DNA of 64,000 nt from Methylobacterium sp. R2-1 (GTDB lineage: Bacteria > Pseudomonadota > Alphaproteobacteria > Rhizobiales > Beijerinckiaceae): assembly GCF_014191355.1 (NCBI RefSeq), contig NZ_JACHWM010000001.1, forward strand, positions 1-64,000. Direction: 5' to 3'. A model generated the notes under the pieces. That model was not told where the DNA came from. It saw only the letters and a program-made list of their open reading frames with translations, and did not search any database. The position numbers were made by a program, and so were the translations under genes. Of the stretch, positions 18,529 to 27,955 are shown piece by piece; position 1 is the first letter of the stretch; every line of letters starts with the position of its first letter.

Positions 18529-19713
18529 ATGCCTACAACCGACCGTGCCGTTCCCGACGCCGCTGCGGGCTCAGCCGGCGCCTCCCGCTATCCGGCCCTC
18601 TGGACGATGGCGCTCGCAGCGGCCCTCCTCGGGGTCGTCGCTCTTCCGCGCAGGTCTCCTTCGTCCACGGTCGCCGCTCGGCCGCGGCCGAGCGGTGAGG
18701 CGGCGCCGGACTCGGCTCGACAGGAATCGCCCTCGCATGAGGGCGCTGACGCTCACCGGGTTGCGCAGACCGAGCGCGATCGCGGCCGTTCCGCCGACCG
18801 TCCGACCGAGGTGCCGGCCGCGGGTTGGATGGACGTCCTCAAGCGGACCTATCGCGATATCGGCGAGAATCGCCTGACCCTGGTCTCGGCTGGCGTGACC
18901 TTCTTCGTGCTCCTCGCGATCTTCCCAGCCATCGCGGCACTGGTGTCGGTCTACGGGCTCGTCGCAGACGTCGCGACCATCAACCAGCAGATCGATGCGT
19001 TGCGCGGCGTTCTCCCCTCCGGCGGCGTCGATATCGTCTCGGAGCAGGTGAAGCGGCTCACGGAGAAAGGCGACACGGCGCTTGGTCTCACAGCACTGAT
19101 CGGCATTGCGCTCTCAGTCTGGAGCGCCAATGGCGGCGTGAAACACGTCTTCGATGCGCTCAACCTTGTCTACAACGAGCGTGAGCGGCGCGGCTTCTTC
19201 AAGCTCAATCTCGTCTCGCTGGCCTTCACCGCCGGTGCGCTGCTCTTCATCGTGCTCGCGCTTGCCGGCATCGTCGCCGTGCCTGTAGCGATTCAGTTCC
19301 TGGGGATGTCGGGAGACGCGTGGTGGCTCGCGCTGCTGCGCTGGCCGGTCCTCTTCGTCGTGGTGATCCTGATGCTCGCGGTGCTCTACCGCTACGGGCC
19401 GAGCCGGGACGCGCCGCGCTGGCGCTGGGTGACGCCCGGGGGGATTGGTGCCGCGTTCCTGTGGCTGGCCGGCTCACTGCTGTTCTCGTGGTACGTCTCG
19501 AATTTCGGCAGCTACGACAAGACCTACGGCTCGCTCGGCGCCGCCATCGGCTTCATGACCTGGATCTGGCTCTCGACCACGATCGTGCTACTCGGGGCTC
19601 AACTTAACGCCGAACTTGAGCACCAGACCGCCAAGGACACCACCGTTGGCGAGCCAAAGCCGTTGGGGACCCGCGACGCGCGCATGGCGGATACGGTGGG
19701 AGCCGCCGCCTGA
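18529..19713 (+). CDS. YihY/BrkB-family inner-membrane protein
   Basis: About 394 residues from the ATG at 18529; the frame opens at a TTG at 18481. The core from about residue 98 begins LKRTYRDIGENRLTLVSAGV and includes FFVLLAIFPAIAALVSVYGL, WSANGGVKHVFDALNLVY and SNFGSYDKTYGSLGAAIGFM, which are standard YihY/BrkB features with six transmembrane helices. Function is unsettled; despite the old RNase BN name these are membrane proteins of unknown role. The N-terminal extension has an extra hydrophobic segment followed by about 60 low-complexity residues. GCCGCC-TGAA-GGCGGC overlaps the stop codon and may terminate. Confidence 0.85.
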   Translation: MPTTDRAVPDAAAGSAGASRYPALWTMALAAALLGVVALPRRSPSSTVAARPRPSGEAAPDSARQESPSHEGADAHRVAQTERDRGRSADRPTEVPAAGWMDVLKRTYRDIGENRLTLVSAGVTFFVLLAIFPAIAALVSVYGLVADVATINQQIDALRGVLPSGGVDIVSEQVKRLTEKGDTALGLTALIGIALSVWSANGGVKHVFDALNLVYNERERRGFFKLNLVSLAFTAGALLFIVLALAGIVAVPVAIQFLGMSGDAWWLALLRWPVLFVVVILMLAVLYRYGPSRDAPRWRWVTPGGIGAAFLWLAGSLLFSWYVSNFGSYDKTYGSLGAAIGFMTWIWLSTTIVLLGAQLNAELEHQTAKDTTVGEPKPLGTRDARMADTVGAAA

Positions 19714-20035
19714 AGGCGGCTCCTCGGCCTCAGTTTTTCGCCTTGCTTGGGGCGTCGGCGGGGGTGAGGCAGTTCACGCTGAATGCACTGCTGCCATTGA
19801 CCCGGAGGACGACCACCTCGTTCGTCATCCAAGGGCGTGTGGCCTTTCCGTGGAGAGGAAGTCGAAGCCGCCCGCTTTCAGCTCGGCGCCCTCTGGCGGA
19901 TCCGGCGGCTCTTTCTCCCCTCCGTGGTGGACCCATCCGTCGACGTGGCGGCGGGCGGATGGGATTACGCAAAAGAAAAGCGGCGAGGCTTGTGCCTCGC
20001 CGCTCCCTTTGACGGCGTCTGTGCGCCGGAGACGC
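19714..20035. other. Intergenic region
   Basis: This 322-base stretch lies between the BrkB gene and a minus-strand small gene that reads toward it. It holds the strong minus-strand terminator listed separately. A minus frame ending at 19730 has a plausible 32-residue tail (MTNEVVVLRVNG...), but it is too short and lacks start signals, so no gene is called. Confidence 0.4.
19971..20004 (-). terminator. Intrinsic terminator of the Gly/Val-repeat protein gene
   Basis: AGCGGCGAGGC (19979-19989) pairs perfectly with GCCTCGCCGCT (19994-20004) around a TTGT loop. On the minus strand it is followed by TTTCTTTT (19971-19978). It lies 32 bases past the stop of the minus-strand gene at 20036. Confidence 0.88.
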
Positions 20036-20371
20036 TCAGTAGGCGGAATAGCCGGCCGCCGGACCGCGGACCGAGCCGGTCACGATGTCGTCCGCTGCGC
20101 CGACGGTCCCACCCACCACGTTGCCCGCGGCATTCACGGTGCCACCGACAATGGTCCCGGCTGCGCCGAGCGTCCCGCCGACCACGTTGCCAACGCTGCC
20201 AATGAGGCCGCCACGCTCGCGCACGGGGTCGATATGCGCACCCCAGACGTTAAGAGTGCCGTCGCGGTTGAAGCTGGCGCTGTCGGACGGAAGGCCCTGC
20301 GCGAAGCTCGGGGTCGCGGCCAGGCCGAGAGCGAGTGCGAGAGCGGTGGTGATCTTGGTGCGGTTCGTCAT
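20036..20371 (-). CDS. Small exported protein with 11-residue Gly/Val repeats
   Basis: A 111-residue protein from the ATG complementing 20369-20371, with AGAGGT upstream. Residues 1-25 are a signal peptide ending PSFAQ. From about residue 58 an 11-residue unit repeats: SVGNVVGGTLG, AAGTIVGGTVN, AAGNVVGGTVG, then a decayed AADDIVTGSVR. Such (V/I)VGGT-x-xAAG repeats suggest a regular amphipathic or glycine-zipper structure at the envelope. No named family is assigned. It has its own strong terminator and an AT-rich upstream region. Confidence 0.75.
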   Translation of the reverse strand: MTNRTKITTALALALGLAATPSFAQGLPSDSASFNRDGTLNVWGAHIDPVRERGGLIGSVGNVVGGTLGAAGTIVGGTVNAAGNVVGGTVGAADDIVTGSVRGPAAGYSAY

Positions 20372-20817
20372 GATCGTACCTCTATGCGTTACGGCAGGCG
20401 ACGTTGCACGGAGACTCATCTGTATTGAGCCTCGTCCAAGCCATGGACCGTCTTCGATGAGTAGGATCTGGGTTCGATCCATTCTGAGACAATGCACATT
20501 TTGTCGCAGCGCAGCATAGATATATTTCAAAACAACTGGATAAAGGGCGAAATTTCGTGCAGCGACATCGTGCGCTTTGAAAAAGGCACGTCTTTGCAGG
20601 GGTTTCCCGCATCTGCGCCGTCGGGAATCCGGCTTGTGCAGGGGCGCACACGGACACTCCGTCTCGTGATTTTCCCTGGAGCCGCCTGTTTGTCGATCGG
20701 CGTCAGGGGCAGGCCGAAGCCATCCGACGCCGCGGCACACCCCCGGCCGGGGAGAAGCGGGGGATCTGCGGCATTTCCCGACATGCGGGCGATGTCCTGA
20801 GCGGGCGAAAATGCTCT
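20372..20817. other. Intergenic region upstream of polA
   Basis: This 446-base stretch lies between divergent genes. An AT-rich segment (about 20480-20550) probably carries promoters for the minus-strand repeat protein and perhaps for polA. A plus frame at 20492-20800 (102 residues) starts in this patch but has no recognisable family and becomes Arg/Pro-rich, so it is not called. Confidence 0.4.
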
Positions 20818-23800
20818 ATGGATCGGCGCGGCCCGCCTCCGGGTCCCCGTTCGCCGATGGCTGTTCGACCGATGACCGCTGACACGCAACCGCAACCGGA
20901 CAAGCCCGTGGGCGCCGACGACCGCGTGATCCTCGTCGACGGCTCGTCCTTCATCTTCCGTGCGTACTTCCAGTCGATCAACCAGGACCAGAAGTACAAC
21001 ACCCGGCCCTCCGACGGCCTGCCCACCGGCGCGGTGCGCCTGTTCTGCACCAAGATCGCTCAGTTCCTTCAGGACGGCGCGGCGGGCGTGAAGCCGACCC
21101 ATCTCGGCATCGTCTTCGACAAGTCCGAGGGCTCGTTCCGCAAGGAGCTGTTCCCCGACTACAAGGGGCATCGGCCGGACGCGCCCGACGATCTCAAGCG
21201 CCAGATGCCTCTGATGCGCGACGCGGTGCGCGCCTTCGGTCTGCACGCGGTGGAGCTGGTGCGCTACGAGGCCGACGACCTGATCGCGACCTACGCGCGG
21301 CAGGCCGAGGCGCGCGGCGCCGAGGTCATCATCGTGTCCTCCGACAAGGACCTGATGCAACTCGTCTCCGACAAGATCCGGTTCTACGATTTCGAGTCGG
21401 GCGCCAAGGGCAAACCCGGCTATCGGCCCGAGCGCAACCTCGACCGAGAAGCGATCATCGCCAAGTGGGAGGGCCTCGCGCCGGAGCAGATCGGTGACGC
21501 GCTGGCGCTGATCGGCGACACCTCGGACAATGTGCCGGGCGTGCCCGGCATCGGCTTGAAGACGGCCGCCGCGCTGATCAAGGAATACGGCAGCCTGGAG
21601 CAGCTCTTGGAGCGGGCGGCTGAGATCAAGCAGCCCAAGCGCCGAGAAATGCTGCTCGCCAACATCGATCAGGCCAAGCTCTCGCGCCGCCTCGTGGCGC
21701 TCGAGGAGAACGTGCCGGTGCCGGTGCCGCTCGACGAACTCGGGGTGCCGCAGCCCGATCCGCAAAAGCTCGTCGGCTTCCTGAAGGCGATGGAGTTCAA
21801 CACCCTGACGCGGCGCATCGCGCAGATGCTCCACGTCGATCCGGAGGCGGTGAAGCCCGATCCGGCGCTGCTGCCGGGCGCGCAGCCCCACGCCTACACC
21901 AACGCGGCCGGCGGCAGCGATGCCGTGCCGTTCTTCGGCGACGAGGTGCCGGTCGATCCCGAAACCGAGGCCGCACCCGAGCGGACGGATGGCGAGGCTC
22001 CGCCCGAGGCCGGCGAGGCCGATCCCTTCGCCGATCTCGACCTACCGGATCAGGCACCGAAGAAGCGTGGGCCCTCCGAGCCGACGCCCTCGACGCTGGT
22101 CGCCGCCCGCGCGGCGGAAGCCGTCAAGCCGTTCGACACGGCGGCCTACGAGACGATTTCCACGGTCGAGCAGCTCGAAGCCTGGATCGCCGAGAGCTAC
22201 GAGGCCGGTGTGATCGCGGTCGATACCGAGACCGACGCGCTCGATGCGGCCAAGGCCGGACTCGTCGGCGTCTCGCTCGCCACCGCGCCGGGGCGGGCGG
22301 CCTACATCCCGCTTGCCCACGTCAAGCCCGAGGTGAAGGGCGGCGATCTGTTCGGCGACGGCGGCGCGGGGGCGGGCGCCTCCGACAAGCAGCCCGGCCA
22401 GATCGATTTCGACATCGCCCTCAAGCTGCTGAAGCCGCTCCTGGAGGATGCCGGCACGCTCAAGGTCGGGCAGAACCTGAAATACGATCTCTCGGTGCTG
22501 CACCGCTACGGCATCGACGTGACGCCCTTCGACGACACGATGCTGATCTCCTACGTGCTCGATGCCGGCAAGGGCGGGCACGGCATGGACGAACTCGCCC
22601 GGCGCCATCTCGGCCACCAGCCGATCACCTTCGCCGACGTGGCCGGGACCGGCCGCAACAAGGTCACCTTCGACCGCGTGGCGATCGACAAGGCGACCGC
22701 CTACGCGGCGGAGGACGCCGACGTGACCTTGCGCCTGTGGCGGATGATGAAGCCCCGCCTCGCCGCCGAGCACCGGGTGACCGTCTACGAGACGCTGGAG
22801 CGTCCGCTGGTGCCGGTGCTGGCGCGGATGGAGCGGGCGGGCATCGTCATCGACCGCAACATGCTGAGCCGCCTCTCCGGCGATTTCTCGCAGATCCTGG
22901 CACGGCTCGAAGAAGAGATTCAGGAGGACGCGGGCGAGCGGTTTCAGGTCTCCTCGCCGAAGCAGATCGGCGACGTGCTGTTCGGCAAGATGGGCCTGCC
23001 GGGTGCCAAGAAGACGCCGTCGGGCCAGTGGGCCACGCCCGCGACGCTACTCGAAGAACTGGCTCAGGCCGGCCACGACCTCCCGAAGAAGATCCTCAAC
23101 TGGCGTCAGCTCTCCAAGCTGAAATCGACCTACACCGACTCGCTGCAGGAGCATGCCGACCGCGGCACCAACCGGGTCCACACCTCCTTCGCGCTGGCCG
23201 CCACGACGACCGGCCGGCTCTCCTCCTCGGACCCGAACCTGCAGAACATCCCGATCCGCACGGAAGAGGGCCGGCGTATCCGCCGCGCCTTCGTCGCGCC
23301 CGAGGGCAAGAAGCTGATCTCGGCCGATTACAGCCAGATCGAGCTGCGCCTGCTCGCCCACATCGCCGACATCCCGCAACTGCGCGAGGCGTTCGAGCAG
23401 GGGCTCGACATCCACGCGGCCACGGCGTCCGCCATGTTCGGCGTGCCGCTCGACCAGATGACCGGCGATCTGCGGCGGCGGGCCAAGACCATCAATTTCG
23501 GCATCATCTACGGCATCTCGGCCTTCGGGCTCGCCGACCGCCTCGGCATCGGCCGCGAGGAGGCCTCGGTCTTCATCAAGCAGTACTTTGAGCGGTTTCC
23601 GGGCATCCGCGACTACATCGACACCACCAAGCGCGCGTGCCGCGAGAAGGGCTACGTGACGACCCTGTTCGGGCGCGTCTGCCACTACCCGCAGATCCGC
23701 TCCAACAACCCGTCCGAGCGGGCGAGCGTGGAGCGTCAGGCCATCAACGCGCCGATCCAGGGCACCGCCGCCGACATCATCCGCCGGGCCATGACGCGGA

Positions 23801-24012
23801 TGGAGGGGGCGCTCGACGCAAAAAAGCTCACCGCGCGGATGCTGCTGCAGGTGCACGACGAACTCGTGTTCGAGGTGCCCGACGACGAGGTCGAGGCGAC
23901 GATTCCGGTGATCGCGCGGGTGATGGAGGAGGCGCCGGCACCCGCCCTGACGCTGAGCGTGCCGCTGGTGGTCGAGGCGCGGGCGGCAGGGAATTGGGAA
24001 GAGGCTCACTGA
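20818..24012 (+). CDS. polA: DNA polymerase I with 5' nuclease and proofreading domains
   Basis: Up to 1064 residues. The start is uncertain: ATGs at 20818, 20857 and 20872 all lack a clear ribosome-binding site, and family alignment would accept any. The 5'-3' exonuclease domain (LVDGSSFIFRAYF, DKDLMQL, GIGLKTAAALI) is followed by an Asp/Glu/Pro-rich linker of about 80 residues. The 3'-5' exonuclease follows, with its acidic residues kept (AVDTETDAL, QNLKYDLSVL, YAAEDADVT). The polymerase domain has motif A (ADYSQIELRLLAHI), motif B (RRRAKTINFGIIYG) and motif C (QVHDELVFE). It removes RNA primers and fills repair gaps. It is longer than E. coli Pol I mainly because of the linker. It converges on nfi. 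Confidence 0.97.
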   Translation: MDRRGPPPGPRSPMAVRPMTADTQPQPDKPVGADDRVILVDGSSFIFRAYFQSINQDQKYNTRPSDGLPTGAVRLFCTKIAQFLQDGAAGVKPTHLGIVFDKSEGSFRKELFPDYKGHRPDAPDDLKRQMPLMRDAVRAFGLHAVELVRYEADDLIATYARQAEARGAEVIIVSSDKDLMQLVSDKIRFYDFESGAKGKPGYRPERNLDREAIIAKWEGLAPEQIGDALALIGDTSDNVPGVPGIGLKTAAALIKEYGSLEQLLERAAEIKQPKRREMLLANIDQAKLSRRLVALEENVPVPVPLDELGVPQPDPQKLVGFLKAMEFNTLTRRIAQMLHVDPEAVKPDPALLPGAQPHAYTNAAGGSDAVPFFGDEVPVDPETEAAPERTDGEAPPEAGEADPFADLDLPDQAPKKRGPSEPTPSTLVAARAAEAVKPFDTAAYETISTVEQLEAWIAESYEAGVIAVDTETDALDAAKAGLVGVSLATAPGRAAYIPLAHVKPEVKGGDLFGDGGAGAGASDKQPGQIDFDIALKLLKPLLEDAGTLKVGQNLKYDLSVLHRYGIDVTPFDDTMLISYVLDAGKGGHGMDELARRHLGHQPITFADVAGTGRNKVTFDRVAIDKATAYAAEDADVTLRLWRMMKPRLAAEHRVTVYETLERPLVPVLARMERAGIVIDRNMLSRLSGDFSQILARLEEEIQEDAGERFQVSSPKQIGDVLFGKMGLPGAKKTPSGQWATPATLLEELAQAGHDLPKKILNWRQLSKLKSTYTDSLQEHADRGTNRVHTSFALAATTTGRLSSSDPNLQNIPIRTEEGRRIRRAFVAPEGKKLISADYSQIELRLLAHIADIPQLREAFEQGLDIHAATASAMFGVPLDQMTGDLRRRAKTINFGIIYGISAFGLADRLGIGREEASVFIKQYFERFPGIRDYIDTTKRACREKGYVTTLFGRVCHYPQIRSNNPSERASVERQAINAPIQGTAADIIRRAMTRMEGALDAKKLTARMLLQVHDELVFEVPDDEVEATIPVIARVMEEAPAPALTLSVPLVVEARAAGNWEEAH

Positions 24013-24030
24013 GGCGGCCGGAGGCGGTCC

Positions 24031-24693
24031 TCAAAAATCGCCGGCCGTCTTGTGAGCGAGTCGGATCGGCTCCGGCAGGCGGTACTTCGGCGAGCAGGCC
24101 AGCACCAATTCGACCGCGCTCGGAATATCGGCGCGGTGGCCCGGCGAGATGAACAGCGGGTGTGTGGCCGTGCGCGTGCGGACGACCGCGCCGATGGTCT
24201 CGCCCCGGTCGATCAGGGGGACGTGCGCGCCCTTCTCCTCGGGGAGTGGCGCGTTGGTGCCGACGAGCCGGGTCTTGCCGACGCCGATGGTCGGGCGTTC
24301 GAGCCACAGGCCCATATGGCTGGCGATGCCGATGCGGCGCGGATGGGCGATGCCCATGCCGTCGAACAGGAACACGTCCGGCTCCGCCCGCAGGCGCCCG
24401 AACGCTTCCTCCAGCACCGGGCCTTCGCGGAAACTCAGGAGGCCGGGAATGTAGGGGAACGGCGTCGGCCGCTCGGCGACCGCCGTCTCGACGAGGAGAA
24501 AGCCCGGAAACGTCACCACGACGATCGCGGCGCGGGAGCGCTCGTTCTTCACGCTGACATCGACCCCGGCCACCAGCCGCACCGCGCCGAGATCGATCGG
24601 CCGATCGGCCACGATCTCGGTGCGAAGCCGGCGTTGCAGCGCCACGGCCTCGGCCGGCGTCAGGTCCCAGGCATGGCGCGGGTGTAGCTCCAT
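24031..24693 (-). CDS. nfi: Endonuclease V (deoxyinosine 3' endonuclease)
   Basis: A 220-residue protein of normal length. Landmarks are the catalytic-strand motif AGVDVSV, PYIPGLLSFREGP (strand-separating wedge region), DGMGIAHPRRIGIASHMG with the second catalytic Asp, and PLFISPGHRADI. It nicks DNA one base 3' of deoxyinosine formed by adenine deamination. It converges on polA, whose product could complete the repair; the pairing may be coincidental. It lies 12 bases after ychF on the same strand, so the two are probably co-transcribed. Confidence 0.93.
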   Translation of the reverse strand: MELHPRHAWDLTPAEAVALQRRLRTEIVADRPIDLGAVRLVAGVDVSVKNERSRAAIVVVTFPGFLLVETAVAERPTPFPYIPGLLSFREGPVLEEAFGRLRAEPDVFLFDGMGIAHPRRIGIASHMGLWLERPTIGVGKTRLVGTNAPLPEEKGAHVPLIDRGETIGAVVRTRTATHPLFISPGHRADIPSAVELVLACSPKYRLPEPIRLAHKTAGDF

Positions 24694-24705
24694 GCCGGGG
24701 CTCCC

Positions 24706-25803
24706 TCAGTTGGCGAAGCGGAAATGCAGCACGTCGCCGTCCTGCACCACGTAGTCCTTGCCTTCCAACCGCAGCTTGCCGGCGTCGCGCGCGCCGGCCT
24801 CGCCGTTGAGCGCGGTGTAATCCTTGAAGGCGATGGTCTCGGCCCGAATAAAACCCTTCTCGAAGTCGGTGTGGATCACGCCCGCCGCCGCCGGGGCGCG
24901 CGTCCCCTTGGTGATGGTCCAGGCGCGGGCCTCCTTCGGACCGACGGTGAAGTAGGTGACGAGGCCGAGCAGATCGTAGCCGGCGCGGATCACCCGGTTG
25001 AGGCCGGGCTCGGTCAGGCCGACGGCTTCCAAAAACTCGGCCTGATCGGCCGGCGGCATCACCGCGATCTCACTCTCGATCTTGGCCGAGACGACGACGG
25101 CAACCGCGCCCTCTGCCTTGGCCCGTTCGAACACGGCTTCAGACTTCGCATTGCCCTTGTCGGCATCGCCCTCGTCGACGTTGCAGACGTAAAGCACGGG
25201 TTTCGCCGTCATCAGGCCGAGCTGCTGGAACAGCCGCTCCTCCTCGGGCTTGCGCTCCACGAGACGGGCCGGCTTGCCGTCGCGCAGGAGCGGGAGCGCC
25301 CGGTTGACGAGGTCCAAGAACTCCTTGGCCTCTTTGTCGGCGCCCTTGGCGCGCTTCTCCAGTGCGACGACGCGCTTCTCCAGGCTGTCGAGATCGGCCA
25401 GCATCAGCTCGGTCTCGATCGTCTCGATGTCGGCGATCGGATCGACCTTGCCCTCGACGTGGGTCACGTCGCCGTCCTCGAAGCAGCGCACCACGTGGGC
25501 GATGGCATCGACCTCGCGGATGTTGGCGAGGAACTGGTTGCCGAGGCCCTCACCTTTTGACGCGCCGCGCACGAGCCCGGCGATGTCGACGAAGGTCAGG
25601 CGCGTCGGGATGATCTCCTTCGAGGAGGCGATCCGGGCGAGGTCATCGAGACGCGGATCGGGCACCGCGACCTCGCCGACATTCGGCTCGATGGTGCAGA
25701 ACGGGTAGTTCGCGGCCTGGGCCGCTGCCGTCTGCGTCAGCGCGTTGAAGAGGGTCGACTTGCCGACGTTCGGCAGGCCGACGATGCCGCATTTGAAGCC
25801 CAT
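24706..25803 (-). CDS. ychF: YchF/OLA1-family ribosome-associated ATPase
   Basis: A 365-residue protein with P-loop [14 protein letters not shown] at the N-terminus and the switch region [19 protein letters not shown]. The base-specificity motif reads NVDE instead of the GTPase NKxD, which is why this family prefers ATP. A coiled-coil insertion and a C-terminal TGS domain ending DVLHFRFAN complete it. It binds ribosomes and responds to oxidative stress in other bacteria. It follows pth with about 80 bases between; the rplY-pth-ychF order is common. Confidence 0.97.
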   Translation of the reverse strand: MGFKCGIVGLPNVGKSTLFNALTQTAAAQAANYPFCTIEPNVGEVAVPDPRLDDLARIASSKEIIPTRLTFVDIAGLVRGASKGEGLGNQFLANIREVDAIAHVVRCFEDGDVTHVEGKVDPIADIETIETELMLADLDSLEKRVVALEKRAKGADKEAKEFLDLVNRALPLLRDGKPARLVERKPEEERLFQQLGLMTAKPVLYVCNVDEGDADKGNAKSEAVFERAKAEGAVAVVVSAKIESEIAVMPPADQAEFLEAVGLTEPGLNRVIRAGYDLLGLVTYFTVGPKEARAWTITKGTRAPAAAGVIHTDFEKGFIRAETIAFKDYTALNGEAGARDAGKLRLEGKDYVVQDGDVLHFRFAN

Positions 25804-25882
25804 GGCTGGTCCTAGAGGTCCGTTGTGATCGGTCGGGAGCCGCGCCCGGAAGCCCGCTCCATCGGGGTCCGGCGGCGCCGTG

Positions 25883-26515
25883 TCAATTCGCGTCGCGCGC
25901 TTTCGCCTTGCCGGCCTCGGCGGGCGTCTTCACCGTGTCCCAGCCGCGGCCGACCATGGCGAGATGCACCTTGTTCTGGAAGCTGGCATCCTCGCCGGCC
26001 GCGAGCAGCGGCGCATGGTCGGCCGTGGCGCGGCAGAGATCCTCGACCCACGGCTCCTCCGACTTGGCGAAGTCGTTGAGGACGTAGGCGTGCACCAGCG
26101 CCTTGTCACCGGGATGCCCGATGCCGAGCCGGACCCGGCGGTAATCGTTGCCGCACAGAGCGGTGATGGAGCGCAGGCCGTTATGGCCGGCATTGCCCCC
26201 GCCGAGCTTCACCCGCAGCTTGGCCGGCGCGAGGTCGAGCTCGTCGTGAAGCACGATCACGTCGGCGAGCGGGATCTTGAAGAATCGCTGCGCCTCGCCG
26301 ACCGAGCGGCCGGATTCGTTCATGAAGGTCTGGGGCTTCAGCAGGATCGCGCGCTCGGAGCCGAGCAGGACCTCAGCGGCCTCGCCCTGGAATCGGCGGC
26401 GGAATGGCGCTGCCCCGTGAACGCGGGCGATCTCGTCCACGGCCATGAAGCCGATGTTGTGGCGGTTGCGCGCGTAGCGCGCGCCGGGATTTCCCAATCC
26501 GACGATGAGCCGCAT
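25883..26515 (-). CDS. pth: Peptidyl-tRNA hydrolase
   Basis: A 210-residue protein from the ATG complementing 26513-26515; the frame extends 20 codons upstream into the rplY terminator and is trimmed. It begins [20 protein letters not shown] with the catalytic His in NRHNIGF, then FMNESGRSV and [27 protein letters not shown]. It releases tRNA from peptidyl-tRNA that drops off the ribosome. The C-terminal 20 residues ([12 protein letters not shown]) are a lysine/alanine extension. It lies between rplY and ychF on the same strand. Confidence 0.97.
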   Translation of the reverse strand: MRLIVGLGNPGARYARNRHNIGFMAVDEIARVHGAAPFRRRFQGEAAEVLLGSERAILLKPQTFMNESGRSVGEAQRFFKIPLADVIVLHDELDLAPAKLRVKLGGGNAGHNGLRSITALCGNDYRRVRLGIGHPGDKALVHAYVLNDFAKSEEPWVEDLCRATADHAPLLAAGEDASFQNKVHLAMVGRGWDTVKTPAEAGKAKARDAN

Positions 26516-26549
26516 GCTCGCTTCCGATTCGATGCCCCGACAAATGGAA

Positions 26550-26575
26550 ATGCCCCGGCCGGGCGGCCGGGGCAT
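26550..26575 (-). terminator. Long GC hairpin between rplY and pth
   Basis: ATGCCCCGGCCG (26550-26561) is the exact inverse of CGGCCGGGGCAT (26564-26575). On the minus strand the hairpin is followed by TTTCCATTTG. It probably terminates or attenuates rplY transcription before pth. Confidence 0.6.
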
Positions 26576-26616
26576 CGTGTGTTTCGCAGGACAGGCGCTC
26601 GCAGCGCCCGTCGCGG

Positions 26617-27303
26617 CTACGCCTCGGTCTCGTTCTTCGCAGCAGTGGCCTCGGCCTCGGCGTCCGCCTTCTCGTCGGCGGATTCCGCAGCCTGCGCCTC
26701 GGCGATCGCGGCTTCCTCGGCCTCGACCTCGGCGCCGAGCACCGTCGGCGGCAGGAGATTGGCGACCGTGTCGGTCGGCTCACCCGTATAGGTGCCGGCC
26801 GGCAGGCGCAGGTCGGAGGCGTGGATCACGTCGCCGATCTCGCGACCGGTCAGGTCGACCTCGATCGCGTCCGGGATCTGGTCGGGCGCCACATCGAGGG
26901 AGACCGTGTGCAGCGCGATGTTGAGGGTGCCGCCCTTCTGCTTGATGCCCGGCGCCTGATCCTCGTTCACGAAGTGGACGGGAACATCGACCGTGACGGT
27001 CTGGCCGGCGACGACGCGCAGGAAGTCGACGTGCAGCGGCGCACCGGACACCGGATCGAGCTGGTAATCGCGCGGGATCGCGCGGGTATTCTTACCACCG
27101 ACCGTGATGTCGAACAGCGTGGTCTTGAAGCCGCCGGCATAGATCAGCGTGCGGGTCCGGATGAGGTCGATGGCGATGGCCTGCGGGGCCTGGTTGCCGC
27201 CGTAGATGACGGCGGGAATCTGGCCCTGGCGACGTACGGCCCGGGCGGCCCCCTTGCCGACCCGGTCGCGTGCCACGGCCTCAAGCGTCTTGGTGGCGCT
27301 CAT
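26617..27303 (-). CDS. rplY: 50S ribosomal protein L25 / Ctc family
   Basis: A 228-residue protein from the ATG complementing 27301-27303, with AAGGA at good spacing. The N-terminal L25 domain ([20 protein letters not shown]) binds 5S rRNA. The C-terminal TL5/Ctc domain ([19 protein letters not shown], later [20 protein letters not shown]) makes this the long form. A Glu/Ala-rich tail of about 45 residues ends the protein. Ctc forms are induced by general stress in some bacteria. It is followed by a hairpin and then pth. Confidence 0.96.
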   Translation of the reverse strand: MSATKTLEAVARDRVGKGAARAVRRQGQIPAVIYGGNQAPQAIAIDLIRTRTLIYAGGFKTTLFDITVGGKNTRAIPRDYQLDPVSGAPLHVDFLRVVAGQTVTVDVPVHFVNEDQAPGIKQKGGTLNIALHTVSLDVAPDQIPDAIEVDLTGREIGDVIHASDLRLPAGTYTGEPTDTVANLLPPTVLGAEVEAEEAAIAEAQAAESADEKADAEAEATAAKNETEA

Positions 27304-27343
27304 GGCGTGATCCTTCTCGAAGATATGGAGCCGGGCCAACGAC

Positions 27344-27368
27344 AAAGGCCGCCCGAAGCGGACGGCCT
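27344..27368 (-). terminator. Hairpin after the CpaC N-domain-like gene
   Basis: AGGCCGCCCG (27346-27355) pairs with CGGACGGCCT (27359-27368), with one G-T pair and a three-base loop. On the minus strand it is followed by TTTGTCG. It lies about 105 bases past the stop of the minus-strand gene at 27473. Confidence 0.5.
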
Positions 27369-27472
27369 GACCGTGTCCCAGCGCGCCCGTGCCTCCAAGG
27401 GTGTCTCAAGGGCGCGAGCGGGCCATACACGCAACGCCGCCGCGTGGCAACGACGTCTGAGCGACAGCCGCT

Positions 27473-27955
27473 CTACTTGTTCGCGGTCGCCATCGTGCGG
27501 CGCGCCTCGGCCTGCTTGCTGGTTTCGTCGAAGTATTTGGTGGCGTCGCCTAGCTGCACCGAGGGTTGGCAGTTCGGCGTACAGGAATAGGATTCCCGGT
27601 CGAGGCCGCGCTGAACGGTGATGATCGAGGCCTGTGGCGCCTGCACGCTGATGGTCGATTCGGCGAGCATCGCACCCTTGCCATCGAGCGCGATCAGGTT
27701 GGTGATGCCGAAGCTCTTGCCCGTCAGCACCACGACGCCGTTCTTCTGCAGGGTGATGTCGGCAATCATCGGATTGCCTACCACGACGGTCTGCGTCTTC
27801 TCCGGCAGGCGGATCACCTTCGCGTTGTCCACCTGCACCGAGACCGCGCCTTGCGACACCGCCTCGTTCGCAAGCGCGGGCGACGTCAACACGATGAGCG
27901 CGAGGACCGCCGGGACGGCGTGGAGCGGAGAGCGGTAGGGGCGCAGGCGGGGCAT
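27473..27955 (-). CDS. Exported free-standing pilus/secretin N-domain protein (CpaC N-terminal-like)
   Basis: A 160-residue protein from the ATG complementing 27953-27955; the frame opens 22 codons earlier. A signal peptide (MPRLRPYRSPLHAVPAVLALIV..., cleavage near ALAN) precedes a domain with VQVDNAKVIRLPEKTQTVVV, GNPMIADITLQKNGVVVLTG and KSFGITNLIALDGKG. It mirrors the N-terminal domain of CpaC in this window (DLPRDAKEVFVANPAVANAVV, KLFLIGIDNGATSIFVMDAE). No secretin pore domain follows; instead there is a short tail with a Cys pair (YSCTPNCQ). It is divergent from the Flp pilin gene, so it probably works with the Tad pilus, perhaps as a secretin accessory. Confidence 0.8.
   Translation of the reverse strand: MPRLRPYRSPLHAVPAVLALIVLTSPALANEAVSQGAVSVQVDNAKVIRLPEKTQTVVVGNPMIADITLQKNGVVVLTGKSFGITNLIALDGKGAMLAESTISVQAPQASIITVQRGLDRESYSCTPNCQPSVQLGDATKYFDETSKQAEARRTMATANK

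Noticed and set aside
20492..20800. 102-codon plus frame upstream of polA
   Set aside because: No ribosome-binding site, no family resemblance, and an Arg/Pro-rich second half; more likely promoter and leader sequence.
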